From Epinephelus fuscoguttatus (taxonomy: Eukaryota > Chordata > Actinopteri > Perciformes > Serranidae), in the NCBI RefSeq assembly GCF_011397635.1, contig NC_064758.1:18950013-19014012 (forward strand): DNA of 64,000 bases. Reading direction: 5' to 3'. Below the pieces are notes generated by a model that made no database searches, was not told the DNA's origin, and saw only the letters and a list, made by a program, of their open reading frames with translations. Both the position numbers and the translations under genes were made by a program. Every line of letters begins with the position of its first letter. The stretch's first letter is position 1. Below, one piece after another: positions 36,662 to 51,600 of this stretch.

Positions 36662-39600
36662 TCACACGTTAGTGACCTCGATGCTGGTGTAGCCGTGGAT
36701 TGGGCTTCCCTCGGCTCGAGGTGGAGTCTGGTCTCGAACCTCTCGAGGCAGGGAGCCACAACTGCTATGGCAACTCAAGTCTCGCCCATTACGAGCTTTG
36801 GGGCTGAACCCAGTCGGAGGCTGAAACAGAAACACACATTTATTTTTTTACAACAAATACATGATGGCGAGATGCGTCATGGGGGATATATTCTCTATGT
36901 TGTGTAATTACAGCACCTTTTTCCATTCCATCAGCAAAGTTGTAGTTTATGTCTTATATTCTGTATTTAGCCTGCGGGCGTACAGGCTGTCTTGTCTGCA
37001 CTGATCTCATTAACAGCAGCTGTGTCAAATCCGTAAAATTTAACATTCTTCTAATGTCTCATAATGTGTCAGCACTAAGCTCCATTTCTTCCGCACTATG
37101 AGTGAGTCACTGAGCCTGATTTTGATTCTCGTATCAAAACACAGCTGAGATTGAGAGAAACAACTTGTGAAAGTTTCAGGAAGAGTATTTCTTTCCCCCC
37201 ACCTTGACAGCCCTCCTCCTCAACGAGCCTTCGTCATCAGTGTGTCGGCTGGTAGAGCTGGGCGGCCTGCCCAGGGAGTTCTGGCGAAGGAGGGTTGGTG
37301 GTGTTCCCAGGCCGAGATGCTCGTAGTCCTGTTTGGCATCAGCCCTGCGGGGAACAAGGCAAGGGGCACAGTGATGGGGAAAGGCGCAAAAAGCATTTCA
37401 AAGGCCCTATAATACACCTTGGTACAACAGGAGTTATCAGAGATTGTCCCTTTTTCAGGACAGTTCACTCTAAAATCAAAACTACATATTTTTCCTCTTT
37501 CCTGTAGTGCTACTTATCAGTCTAGATTGTTTGGGTGTGAGTTAGTGTTGGAGATATTGGCTGTAGAGATGTCTGCCTTCTCTCCAATATAATGGAACTA
37601 GATGGCACTCAGCTTGTGGTGCTCAAAGTGCCAAAAAAATATGTTTGAAAAACTCAACAGCAATATCTCTTTCCAGAAATCATAACCTGTTTTTTTAAGA
37701 TGATCCACAGACCTTGTTTTGAGCAGTTTCATGTAGGAACTATTTTCTTTCTACCAGACTACACCCACCAACTGTATCGACAGCGCAAGTGGGAATGCTA
37801 ATGGCTCCTTCTTGGCTGTAAGGTTTGCTAGCTCAGTGGTGCTAGGTGAGCTAGCAGTAGAGGCATATTCCTTTTTCAGACCTTGTTGTGAACAGTTTCA
37901 TGTAGGAACTACTCTCTTTCTTCTGAGTTACGCCTGCCGATCAAATCACCACACAGAAGGAACGTGCATCTATTGCTAGCTCACTTAGCACCACTTAGCC
38001 AGCAAACATTACAGCCAAGGAGGAAGCCATTAGTGTGTACACTTGCACTGTCATGTACATAGGCCTCTGTGTGGTGATATGGTTGGCAGGTATAACTCAG
38101 TAAAAAGAAAATAGTGCACCCAACAGGGTCTGCGGATTATCTTGAGTAACTGGTCATGGTTTCTGGAAAGAGACATTGCTGTTGGGCACCAGAAGACAAG
38201 TGCCAGCTAGTTACACTAAATTAGAGAGAAGGCAGACATCTCTACGGCCAATATCTCCAACACTCAACAACAAAAAACAATCTAGACTGATAAGAAGCAC
38301 TACAGGTAAGAAGAAAAATATGTATACTTGATTTTGGGGTGAACTGTCCCTTTAAGGAGTGTCTTATCTAATCTACTTACACATAAACAAAATGAACAAT
38401 AAGTGGAGCTACACTGGGATCTGTCTTGCTGTCTCTGTGTGATCGTCTCCTCTCACCTGGCTGGGCCAATCAGGGTTTTCATCTCCTCAACAAGGTGTCG
38501 GCGAACCATGTGCTTGTTGCTAGGGATCCCCAGTGCTGTTGCCATGGAGTCAGTGTTAAAAGTGGGGTCAAGCACCATGACAGCACCATGAACTCCACTG
38601 CTTTGAAGACTTTCAGCAAACTCCTGGACAGGTGGATGGAAAGAAGGCCGAAGAGTGATTAATTTAATTCATAAGATCAAATCTGTTATAATGTATGAAG
38701 ATGTAATACCGTGGTCATTACTGGCCAATGGATATCAACAGTCTCACATAAATTATTTCAAATTGGCTGCTGGACAAAGAACATATTGATTCATGAGTTG
38801 ATGTCAGTATAAAATCACACTCCCTGAGGATATTAACAGGATGTCAGTCCAGACGGCCTTATCTCCACACACCCTGAATGTGGTCTTGCCTCATAATGGA
38901 AACATGTCCTCTGCAAGACAGTAGCTGATATTGACTGGGGATATTCATATTGCAGCATCACCATAGAGGCTGTAATCTGAAGGCCTTATAATCAACTAGC
39001 AGCAGCTTAGAGATACAATAACAAAGGCCTCCTATCACTCTGTGGAGATAGGGAGCACTGGGTAAACACAAGGGCCTTGATTACCCGCAATACCACGTGA
39101 TAGTGCTCTTGTAAAGCTCGGTACATAAGTATCTCTTGATTATTAATATTTAATACAAACATTTGCCTTGTTGTAATGACTGTAGGTTCTGTTTTTCTTT
39201 CAAGATGTGAGTTTAAAAAGGATAATATACTGTGTTTTAAATGTCTTAAAGGTGCATTCTTTCTCTCTCCTTACCTTCAGGTCAATATCTTTGACCCATT
39301 TGATGACCCGATGAGAGGTCCACACCAACGGATCCACGTTCTGGTGCTCACACTGTACCCGGCGAGCCTGCAGTGCCTGGAAACCATTTTAACAAACACC
39401 TTTTACTCAGCCGATAGGAGCTATTTTCACCTGCTGCTGCAGCATACCCAGGTATAATCCCTGTCGTGCAGACTCTCAACTCACCTCCTTGTCGAAATTC
39501 AGTAAGTGCAGCAGTTCGATGCCCAGCAGCAGGCTGACCTGGTGGAACTTCTTGGTGATGTTGAGGTGACGTTCAAGGTCACGGCGCGTCAGGGAGTTCA

Positions 39601-42600
39601 GCAGGCGGCCGTCTATCAAGTGGTTATGAAAGGCCTGGGAGTACTGAGGCAAGCCCACGTCACTTAACCAGGCCTTGGCCACCCAGTGGTGGTCCATGTC
39701 TGCAGCCTTGGACAGCCTGCAGATAAACAGTGCAACAGTTTGTCAAAGGAATACTTCACCCCCAGTTGACCATTTGTATATCAATTACTCACCCAGTGTT
39801 ACGCTGAATTCATAAAGAACACTTTGTTTTTCTTACATGCTTCCACAGTAAACAAAGACTCCAAAAATTCTTAATAAGTTGAAGTCAGAGGGGACTGTGT
39901 TAATGGCAGCAAAACTATATCAAAACATCTGTTTACAAACTCTTACACAACTCGTGCAGTATAATCCAAGTCTCATTTATTCTCTTGTATGCTGGTTTCT
40001 CTAAAACATAACTATTTAAAACACATCTGTGTAAAAAGCACACCCACACTATTTACAAAGATGTGTTTTAAATAGTCATGTAGCAAAAATGGGTTTGGAA
40101 AGTACTGAGCACAGGATTCTTCCCGATTTCAGTGTGACACAAGGTTACTAACTGATATACAAATGGTCACTGGGGGTGATTTAGAGTGTATTCCTTTAAA
40201 GGCCACATTTTGTCACTCATTGTGGTATCTAGTCATAAAGATATAGCCGCCAGTGGCTTGATAGGCTGTTGATTCTCATCCCTACTCGTTATATTTTGCC
40301 ACTTGGGTGTTACTGAGGGCAGCCTTTTACATTGTGTCTTGATGCAGAAGGGGCATGAAAGAAGAACTGGTCTGCGTTTAGGTTTAGGCAACAAAAATAC
40401 TTGTTGAGAGAAAAGAATGTGGAGGATGCTAAAAACTTAATGTGACATGTGAAGCACAAACACAGCAGCCATTGTGGTTGTTTCTTGGTCTCGAATCCTG
40501 GTCTTTTGGGTCAAAGTCCTGTGCTTGTTGGACCCTTCTAGTGGACTTTCAAGATCTTTAAACTACATCTGTTACTGTGAACATCTAATAATGATGCAAA
40601 TGGGATCACACTGGAGTCGGCTGATAGCCCAGGGTGTCTCAGACAGATGCTAAAGGTTACCCCCAGCGACATTACTGTGACAGCGGGGCACTGCCCAAGC
40701 GGTGAATTTTGATGTCCTGGGAACGAGACCAGGCTGGTGGGTCCACCACTTTGGTTCGAACTTAAAAATCTCAACACCTACTGGATGGCTTTCCATGAAA
40801 CTTTTCATAGACAATAATGGTTTCCAGATGATTAACTCTACTGGTCGTACACCACAATAACATTGACATTCGTGGTTTTGAGTGAAATGTCATTCGGATG
40901 GACTGCTTTAAAATACGTCTCAGATGTTCATGTTACTTTCAGGATACATTTTAGCAACCTTTGTGCACAATTTTCACCAACACTATTATCAGAATTTCAA
41001 CTACAGGGGAAATAAATCAACAGCATTTTTGATAATATAATAATTGTTTAAGTAATTGTGTGATTAAAAATGTCAAAAAAATCAGCAGGTTCAAGCTCAT
41101 CAGACAAGTGTTTTTTTTCTTCTTGTATCTTCTATGACAATAAAAAGAACATATTTGAGTTTTGAACAGCCAGTCAAACAAAACTGTTTGAACCTGAGTT
41201 TATAAAGTTATGATGGGAATTTAGAGTATCCCGAGTAATAAGGACACTGATTTTGAAAAGGAACATTGCTATTGCTACTGTTCAATGCTATGATGCTGCA
41301 CAGCTAAAAACCCACAGTACAGTAGCTAAATGGAGGACACACAAGGGGTAAATGAGAAATATGCTTTTTGTCTGTTGTGTATATGGGTGCACTGACCCTT
41401 TAACCTAGTTAATATTTCTGTTCATAAAGGAGGAACTCTGGTCACCATCTCATTGCTGGGCTAACAGACACATTCACGTATGGAAGAGCCTACAGTTTAA
41501 AGTACCTGCATGTCATTAATCTGGATGGAAGAAGGAAACACGCTGTAAAGATAATGAGACTGTTGCATTTATCTCGATTTAAAGTTGACATGATCACTTC
41601 TGAGAGTTTTAAGGGAAGATGATCCTACACATTTTCTAACTGTTGTTACTACACATCACCAGCAGATGGCCCTCTTACACTATCACATAGTAATGTAAAG
41701 TTTATACAAGAATTGTCTGTTTCCCTTCCTCACCCTCTACCATTCTCAGCATCTCTGTAATCCTCTATGGCCAGGCGGAGTTTCCGGCGATGCATTAAGC
41801 TGCTGACACCTAAACCCAGCTCCAGGTCTTCATCAGTTAGCCCAAGTAACACCTGTAAAACAGGATACAGTTTACTGCAACTTAACATGCAAAGTGTCCA
41901 TGCAGGTGAGCTGAGATATGACAGGCTGGTATGTAAATTGAAGAGTCCACCTAGGTCATGTCAGTGGTTTAATCTTACCTTTCCACTCTTGACATTTTCT
42001 GAGCAGGTGCGGATGTACATGGGCATCGCCATGACCACCTCCAGCCAGGCCTGCACAGTGCCTGCCCTCCACTGGGACATGGGTGTCGTCCTGGCCAGCT
42101 CCACCTGCTGGAGGCGGTCTAGCTGATCCTCTGAGCCGTCTGACAGGCTGAGGCTGTGGCGGGTGGGGCTGGAGAGGCTGTCTGAATCTGGGTGGGTGGG
42201 TGAGGGGAGGGGGGGACATGTGGGTGATGTAGTTGAGGGTGTGAGTGAAGGCAGAGGTGGTCGTGGGTATAGTGAGCAATAAAAAAACAAAATGTTAATC
42301 CCAACATACTGCAACAAATTAAAATCAGTTTAACACAAAATCATCTCAGTGAGGGAATGGAACGAGATGGTGAGTAATTTCTTCAAAACAAACACGCTTT
42401 TAACAGCGTCCTAAGCTTTTGGCTGCATGACAACAAGCCAGGCGTTTGCCAGTGATGCTGTAAACAAAGTTGCAGCGTTTATAAACAAGCTCGTCACTTA
42501 AGAAGTCCATTAAAGAGGCAGCTGTTTGAGCCGTTGAATTAACATGACTTATGTGTCTAAATTAGCCCGCGGCAACAGCACCATGAAAACAAAAAAGCCT

Positions 42601-45600
42601 GCAATTTGGAAAATGATGGTAAATTTTAATGCATTATGAAATCTGCCCCAAATTAGTGTCATTTTACAATGGGGTAAAAATGTGCCTTGAAATTATAATT
42701 TGTCCTTTAAATACTCCATAAATATTCCTCTGTTGCTTACCTGTTATGTTACTAAAATGGGCCAAATGTTTGCTGTTTACATTCTTCTCATGATTTAAAT
42801 ATATTGGCCAATAACACAGTATGTTTCACTGAAAGACATTTCTCATCTTTACCAGCAGGTGGCAACCTAGTACCAGTTTTGAGCTCAGCAGTTGGTATAG
42901 CATCATGTCTTGCTGTTAATATTGGACACATTATCACTGTTCCTGTCACTCATGACAAATGTGCACGATGAGTACGCTCATCCACCTAAAGGAATATTTC
43001 ACCCAAAAAAATTCCCATTTGTGTATCATTAGTCATGGCATGTTACACTGAATTCCTGAAAAGCACTTCGATGGAAAACGTATTGGTTTACTGACTGATT
43101 GGGAGCCACATTTAACAAGAGCAGAACTATATCAAAATATCTGTTAACAAACTCGCACATAACTCAAGCCAGACTCCAATAAGGTCTATTAGTGAAAATT
43201 CATGTGTTTGGGAAGTACAGAGTTTATTAACAGATGTTTTGATATAGTTCAGTCAGGAACACTTTAGTCAAAGGAAACTTTATTTCCATTTGCAGTACTA
43301 TAATTGACGGTATGGCTCTGTTCTGGGGCCTCTCTGCCTTTCCTCAGGCCTACACAGAAAGCCTCTTCCATGCCCCTACGTGGAAAGAGCACACTTCCCT
43401 GCCCTTCGACGTGCCTGCGTGGAAAGCCACAAGGCAGAGAGAGCACACCTGTCTGCCCTTCCACATGCAAATGAGGAAAGCCTGAGGCAGAGGAAGCAAA
43501 CCTCCCTGCCCTTCCATGTGCCTACATGGAAAGCCTAAGGCAGAGAGGCAAACCTTCCTGCCCTTCCATGCACCTACATGGAAAGCCTTAGGCAGGGAGA
43601 GCAGGAGCAAAGACCCCCCGGGAACAGAACAGAGCAGAGCAGCATCAATGACAAACAGAAATTACATTAATAAGTCAGACACAGCATGAAAAGGAGGAGC
43701 TGGGGTGGAGGCAGGTTGCAAAGTGGCTTGCAGAGAAAGCAGCAACAGCAGGCAGGCCAGAGCAGTTTAAATAGGGCGCCCTGAATGAGATTAACCAATT
43801 GGTTGTATAGAGAGGAATCATGTGATCAATCAGCTGCTCCATCAGTTGATTGGGCTGTTTGAGATCAGCTGATGTAGCTGGGTTGTGAGCTGAGCTTGAG
43901 ATCGTGTCCTGCCTGAACTCACGCTATGCACAATATTATTGTTGTTGTTAAATGTGGCCCCCAGTCAGACAATAAATCTATATTTCTGCTTTTTTCCATG
44001 GAGGTGTGTGAAAAAAAAGTTCTTTACATATTCAAGGCAGTGCAACATGACTTACTGATGTACAAATGGTTATTTTATGGGTGAAGTATTTCTTTAACAT
44101 GTGAGGTGTTGTTTAAAGAACAAATAGTCCTTCCTGTGCAGCAACACTTCATCTTTTCCCTTTGGTAACTCCAGTGACACACCTCAAAGTCACCTGTCTC
44201 GTCCGATACTTTCTGAAAACCTCGACATCAGCACAAATGCTGGGCTGCAGTCCTCGGAATAAAGCTGTACTCTATGACTGTACATGGGCTGTAGCCACCA
44301 GGGCTAAAACTGTAAGGCCTCCTGAGAAGCCAATGAACCTTTAACAGAAGCATCCATTTGAGAGTTCAGTTGTAAAGAATCTTAACCCGCCAAAACATCC
44401 ACAAAGCTGTTATATTTAGTAGAAAAAAACAAATATAAGACTGAGTGATGCTCTCTGTGTGAATCATTCAGTTTGAAACAATGCCCGGGGCTCTCAACCT
44501 TAAAACAGACCAAAAAATAACTCAGCAGGTTTTTTGTTCCCTCTGTGGATCTGCCTCTTTGTGTCTCCTTGTTTCCAGCAAACAGACACCTACATTACTT
44601 TATGGCAGGCTTTACTGCACCACTGTGTGTTTATTTAAAAAGAGATTCACCATTGAATGATTGCAGGGTCCAAATAAACAGATTTTTATTAAAGTCGACT
44701 TCAGTAATTCATCTTAAGCCGGATGCTTTTATGTGCTCTCCTGAGAGCAATACATAAAGTGAAGGTGGACTTCTAAGTGCCCCTCAGAGAGCAATTCATT
44801 TTAGGTGGAATAAATCTGCTCCTTGGACAGAAATGCTTTCTTGTCCAGATACAAGGTCTGTTTTTCACTCCAGAAAAAGTCCTTACAAAAACATGTCACA
44901 TTACGAAGTGCAGAATTTACTGCTTGACATCCAGTTGAAGACCAAACTGTTGGAGATTAGACTCTCTGTGACCTGAGAGTTGGGTCCTCCTGTGGGGCCG
45001 ACCCTCTCATGCCTTTTTAAAAACCTCACTGAAAGTGTAGCGGGTCAGCAGAACATCCTACAGCGATGTGGTCGTAGCTGCTACTGTGAAGAGTTGTGAA
45101 CCTTTATCTGAGGCCATGAGTGTTAGGTGTGTTTGGTAAACACTGTGATGGATCGTTAGTCCTTTAGCACGGAGAGAACAGCAGTGTGTACACTTCACAT
45201 AAGACACAGGGGACTGTTTTGTTTAGGCAATCAATCCTTAATCGTGCCCTTCAGTAGCTGGTATAATGGATGTCATTGCTACATACAGCGAGTCACACTC
45301 AGGATGAGGGATGAAGGAGCAGGTTGTGTTGTGTACCAAACGCACATGATATTGGATATTTTCCTTTAAAACATGTTTCATAATTCAATGTTCAAGATGG
45401 ATAAGAGTTCACAATGTAAGATAAATTAATTCACTAATTCACTGTACCAATTAGTTATCTGGCTTGAGAGTTAAATGCCTCAAAGGAACAGATGATGGAA
45501 AATACACTTATTTGCCTTCTTACAGTGAGATAAGATTAATACTGTTGTCATGTCTGTATAATAAATATGAAGGTACGGCCAGTCTGTTTCAAGTCTTTGT

Positions 45601-48600
45601 GGTAAGCGATTCCACTGCTGCTACACGTACGCAAAGTTACCAGCTGTAACCACTGTGTAGAGAGGCGAAGTCACTCCCCTTCCAGTGGACCAGCCCGGGA
45701 CTTCTTTCAGTTACTATTTTTTAAAGATTATTTTTTTGGGCTTTTCAGGCCTTTAATGATAGGACAGACTAGTTTGAAATGGGGGAGAAACACAGGGAGC
45801 AACATGCAGCAAAGGGCTACAGGCTGGAAGCGAACCCACGGCCGCTGCGGCAAGGACTGAGCCTTTGTATATGGGGCGCCTGCTCTAAGCACTAAGCCAC
45901 CGACACCCCTCAGTTAATTTTTTGATCCTGTTTGAATCGTGTCATGAATTACACATGATGATTGTCAGTTCAAAAGTTAATTTTGCAAGTCAATAAAGTC
46001 ACAGTTTGTTGTAAAACTGTTAAAGTATAACACAGTGATTAGAACGAAGTCAAATTGCATAAATGATGTCACAGCTTTCTCTCTGACTGAAGCTACAAAG
46101 CCTGTGCATTTCGTACCAGCAGGATGAACTCACACGAGGAGCGGGTCTTACTGGTTCTTTCGCTTCTCAACTGATAAAAAGACCAGGAACCGCTGTGTAA
46201 AACATATCAGACAAAATAATGTTACATGTGTGTGGAACATATCTACTGCTAGCTGGTGTAGGTGTCATATATGGTGTGAGATGAGAGATGATGTTCACGG
46301 TTTCACACACAACTAAAACTGCCACTTTCTTGAGTTGCAAAATTATCTGTCTCACCATTGACTACTGAAGGCTACATATTTTTTCTGAAACGAGGTCCCA
46401 CTGTAGACAGCGCAACAGGAGGGTCTTCCTCTCTGTATGAACACAGTGCAGAGTGGTGGTGACTAGCTAGTCAGTGGGATACACACACAGGGTCTCATGC
46501 ACTGACATGCACGCACAGCTGGACCATCTACCACCAGAAAGAACAGAGAGGCTCAGATAGAACACACGCAGAGGTAGTGTGACTTCTCTGCTCAGGACAC
46601 CATTACAGCACTGTATCTTTCCAAAGCAAATAGTTGTTTGCTGCTGTATTAATGTTCTGAATGTCGTATACAGCACCTTTGAAAGAAAAGCTTTGGAGAA
46701 ATATTCTTATTCACCGATAAGTTTGATACAGCTCTCATGTCTGTACAGTAAATATGAAGCTACAGCCAGTCTGTGTCCAGTCTATGCTACGCTAAGCTAA
46801 CTGGCTGCAGCATGGCATTCACCTTGCAGACTTGAAAGAACCATCAACTCTTGACAAAGTGCATTTCTTTGACTGCTTAATACAGGTGTGGATTGTTGTT
46901 GAGATATTTGGTAAAAGTGGAAATCTGAAGTCTGTATTAAACTAATGTTAGTACGCCATAGAAAGTTTCTAATATTAGTAAACAGGAAAAAAAGTTGCAG
47001 ACGCCCCTGTAGGCACGTCATATACAGAGGCACTTGTTGTTTTTGGATGATTTTCATCAGAGTTAGTTTGAACTTGAAGAAGTGCTACATTCCAAGGTCA
47101 GTTTGTGATACTTTTTGAAAGTTAGAAGGCATCTGCAAACACAGTCTGCAACCCAGCACAGCTCATTGTTAAAGCAATCGGAACTTGTGTACCTTGGTCT
47201 TACTGAGTCTGATTGATTACTTCTTGGGTCACTTCACTGTGTTGAGAGTCCGGAGGAGGGCAGGCAAGAGGGGGGGTCAGTGTTAGAGGTCAGGGGTCAA
47301 ATCACAGCAGAACATTATTGACATCATGTGCTGACACATATGAGGTCCGCTCCGACAGTTTGACATGGCTTCCTTTCCACTCTCTGTTTCCTGATTATTG
47401 ATTTTCATATCACAGAGACAGAAACATTCTCAGGACGAATAAGGAGTGAAAATTGGGAGAGAGAAGAAAGGAGGCCATTTGGAAGCTTTTGGGATGCGGT
47501 CTTGTCACAGATGGACTTGCGGGGCTGAGGGAGGCTCACGCATATGTTAAAGATGGCAGCCCCCGCAGTGTAAAGGGACGAATCAGGATTAGAGCCATAC
47601 CACGACAAATGAACACGTAAACACACAAACATCAACACAGGGAAAGAGAGGACAGCCACATGGAAATTCAAGGTTATTTATTTTATTTTAAAATAATCTT
47701 ATTTTTCTCATTTAGTTCTTTTGAGCGTAATTTTTGTTGCCATGCCTTTAAAGTTCGCTACTATCCACTTCTAAACATCTCAGGACCTCACAGCAGGAAG
47801 TCCTCCACTGAGGCCTACATCTTTGACTTTAAATAAAAACTCTTTAATAATAATATTAATTTTATTTCTGTAATGTTATCTCATTTACAAAAAGTAAAAT
47901 ATTTGTGGAAAAACAAAACAAACAAACAAACAAAAAAAAACCCAAAGAGACCGTGGCTCAAAACATAAAGATCATACAATGCTTTTCATTTGATATGTTT
48001 TTTTCCCCATCAGCAGAGGTTGGTTAAATGAAAAAATAAAAATAGCCTAGTATTTTTTTTTAATACATTTCATTAAAGGCTTAATGAAATAAACTGATTG
48101 AGCTGTTGTTCCTATACATACATTTTAATACATGATGACTTATCTATGAATTAGCTTAGTGATTTACCTCTAAATCCAATATCTGCGAGCCCAAATGTAG
48201 GCTGAGCTGAGGGTTAACCGATAATCCCCCTCGCCGCTTACACGGATGCTCTTTTGACAAGCACTGTGGTTAAATACAGCTCCAATGTAATCTGTGACTG
48301 TATAGTGTTTCAGATGAGACTGACAAATACCCAGTGTTAGTTTAATATCAGGGAGAGAAAAGATTTCCTGGGGGTGGCAGTGCAGACTCCGGCTCAATCC
48401 AATGAAAGGATGAAAATAATCCAACGTCTGTGGACATTCTTTTGCTTGAAGAAACGCTATTAACCTTTGGCACAAAGTTAATTGCTTTTTTCAGCAATGG
48501 CCTGAACTCTGCATCTGAATTTGGGGGTCGAGGGAGAAGGTATGCATTTGCTTCGGTTTGTTTAGCCTGATTTTTAACCTCCTGGGTTGGCACTCGTTAT

Positions 48601-51600
48601 TGTTATAACAGTTCAATTAGTGTCAGCTCTATGCTCAGGCCTCTAAACTGAAGTCCGGATTTTCTGGTAAAATGACCTACTTCCTGAGGTTCAGAAAAGC
48701 CTTGACCATCAGGCTAATATCTACAGTGATACTATAATTGATGTTTATGCTCTCACTTATGCTATGATGACAGATTTCTATTCCTTTTCCCAGAGTGATT
48801 CTACTCCCAGCAGCTTTTTTAAGCATTAATAAAACGATAGCTACAAGCTACTGTAAGATCCTACAGAGAGAAAATGGCACAAAGCCTCATGAATATGTGA
48901 AGTGATGATTTAATCATTCAAAGTGTAGCGCTGGGTTTTCTTTGTGGCTGTTGACTTTGCTGACCTTAATACTTCAAATGTAATTTTGTATAAAGAGCCT
49001 TGTAGGTGCAGATTAAAGCGTTCTATGTTTAGTTTGGGATGTTAAACTTTTTTTTCTGAATAATAAATCTAATAACTTCATTTAAAAATGGAGGAAATCA
49101 TGAATAAACATCATGAAATCAGCAACTGACCTCTCTTTTTTTTTTTTAAAAAACATCTCCTCGACAACATACCCAGAGAAAGACATTTCTGTTTAGTAGG
49201 GTTTTGTTCAACATGCATTCAGGGACTGGGACTATGTGCATGCATGTCACACATGTACCTTCGGCATGTACCTTCTATCTGAGCAGATAGAAAACACATT
49301 TCTTACATTTCCTGTTTGGCTTCATGTTGCCGTGGAACAAACTGTTCTGCATAGAAAGTTTATTCCTCGCTTAGCAGCGTCTTTGAAGTCTCATTTGAGC
49401 GAACATCAAGGAGTGCACAGTTTTCTTGGCGGTTGAGGGATGTGTTGTACAACCGAATTAGAGGTGGATTTGAGGAGTCTGCATGTTGCCGACAGGAAAC
49501 TGTTCTCGTCATGGCAGTGTGGAAGGAGGGGGGGGGGGATGGACCAGGCAGGACAATAAACAGGGAGGAGTTCAAGTTAAAAGGTAGTGAGAGGAGGGGA
49601 GTACATGTCAGAAAATAACAAAAGGCATTCAGGACAAGGAGACATTTACACGCACAAAGTGCACATCAACTGTTGTTATTTACAAGTACAGCAGTCCTTC
49701 AAGTTTCCAGTTGAGTGAAAACAAAAAGTCAAAATGTAAAGAACAATTAAAAGATCCAATAACACAGCCTGTTTTTTGGAGGGCAGATACAATAGAACAT
49801 ATCCACATGGTCGCTGTGTCACACTGTCCACTCTATTTACAGGACTGTACATACATACAGGTGCAATTTGCTCGTTAAGGTTTACACTTCAGCGAAGCAA
49901 GACGCGCCTCCGGCTCCTGACATGGCCTCTGACCATGGACGACACACACATGCACACACTTTCACACACATGAGTATGCATGCGTGTGAGACTGCGCAGG
50001 CACACACTGCTGTATCTGTACACACTGACATCAAACACACACCCATCCTCTCACACACACACACACACAACACAAAGCTGTCTTCTGATAATTGCCACAA
50101 AGGCTCTCCAGGTGGTTCGCTCGGACATGTGTGCTTTACCAGTCTGCATCTTCCTCTATATAATAATCAGGCGTTGAAGTACCATCAAACAAACCAGGGT
50201 CGAGGGACTTGCGCTGCTTTCCCCGGGCAAAGACACGCGACAGAGAGCCAAGCCCCATCTTCTCTTTCTTCTTCTTACGCTTCGCCTCCTCCAGATCTTC
50301 TAGGGACTGAAAGAAGAGAGAGAACGAGGGAGCAGAGGGAAGGAGGAGATGAAGAGATGGCAGAAGGGACAGAGAGATACAAGAGCAGAGAAGTCAGTGA
50401 AGTGGTGCAGAGTGAGCGATAAAGACCAGGAAAGATAAAGATCACAACACAAAGGGGAAGTGTCACTTGACATGCTGCCAGGCATGCACGTATTCAACAA
50501 CCACAACTGGTTTTCACATAAATTCAAGTCACAGCTGCAGAGTGAGTACACGACAGGCTGCGCGGGGCAAACATGGTTTCAGCCAGAACGATGGTGGGAG
50601 GAAACGACAGCGGCCAGGGAGCAGGACAGTTGGCAGTGACTAGAGGGGCTGATTACTTCGGAGGGTGCGGTGGTGGGCAGCTCTTACATTGCAGAGGGAG
50701 TGAGTCCGATGGCGTGGTGAGTTGATGTCGCTGGGTGTGGATGACCGGTCTCCCTCCACCGCCGAGGCGTCGGAGATGATGGAGGGCTGACGCGAGTGGC
50801 ACGGGCTCACCCGCACGGCAGCCACTAAACGGGACGAGAGGGAAAACAGAGAAGACTTGTTTTCTTTTTGGGGTGTGTTTGGGCACCAAAAACTAGTGAA
50901 CAGGGAAAATCTGATTCTTCTCAACAACGCCACAACATCCTTACAAGGAAATATAGTTAAAAAGCCCCTGACTAAAAGCCTGAAATTATTTGCAATCATC
51001 TGCAGTTGCTAAGCAACAGTGAAAACAGCTTCACAGAGTGTGAGCGAGTGTGTGTACCAGTGAGACTGATACATACAGTTCAACCAATTGCATAGCAATT
51101 TGGGGGTTCGTGACTGTTCACACGTTGTCACACTTTGTCTTCTCCCTCCAGATGTCCACAATTAGTCAGTAACCCATTTGAACCCGTGGCTGCCCCTTTG
51201 AACAGCTCGAGGTGGACTGAGATGGACTCCCATCTCTGGTGGAAACAAGGTTAATTTGTGTGAAACTTTCTTTTTAGGCTGGGAGGTGCCAGTAGCACCT
51301 CTCAGGCTGACAGCCTCGATGACACTTGATTATTCAAGCACGGATTCTGAGAAGGAAGATTATTTAAAAGGATAGTTCAGATCTTTTGAAGTGGTACTTT
51401 TCCATAGTCAGTGTACCACCTACAGTAGATGGCAGTCGGTATGCCCCAGTTTAGCAGGCAGGTGCACTGCCACAGACGCTAAGTAATGCACTGCTGTGGT
51501 TGGGGCAGCAGCAAAACGTATTTTAGCCACCTAAAAAAAATCTGTAACAGTTTAAGTGTACGCTATATTCAAAGTATTTTCACTGCTTTACCTCTCAGTA

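Noticed and set aside
43264-43610. Repeated-peptide ORFs on the minus strand
   Set aside because: Product of the 60-bp minisatellite in different frames; no splice or homology support.
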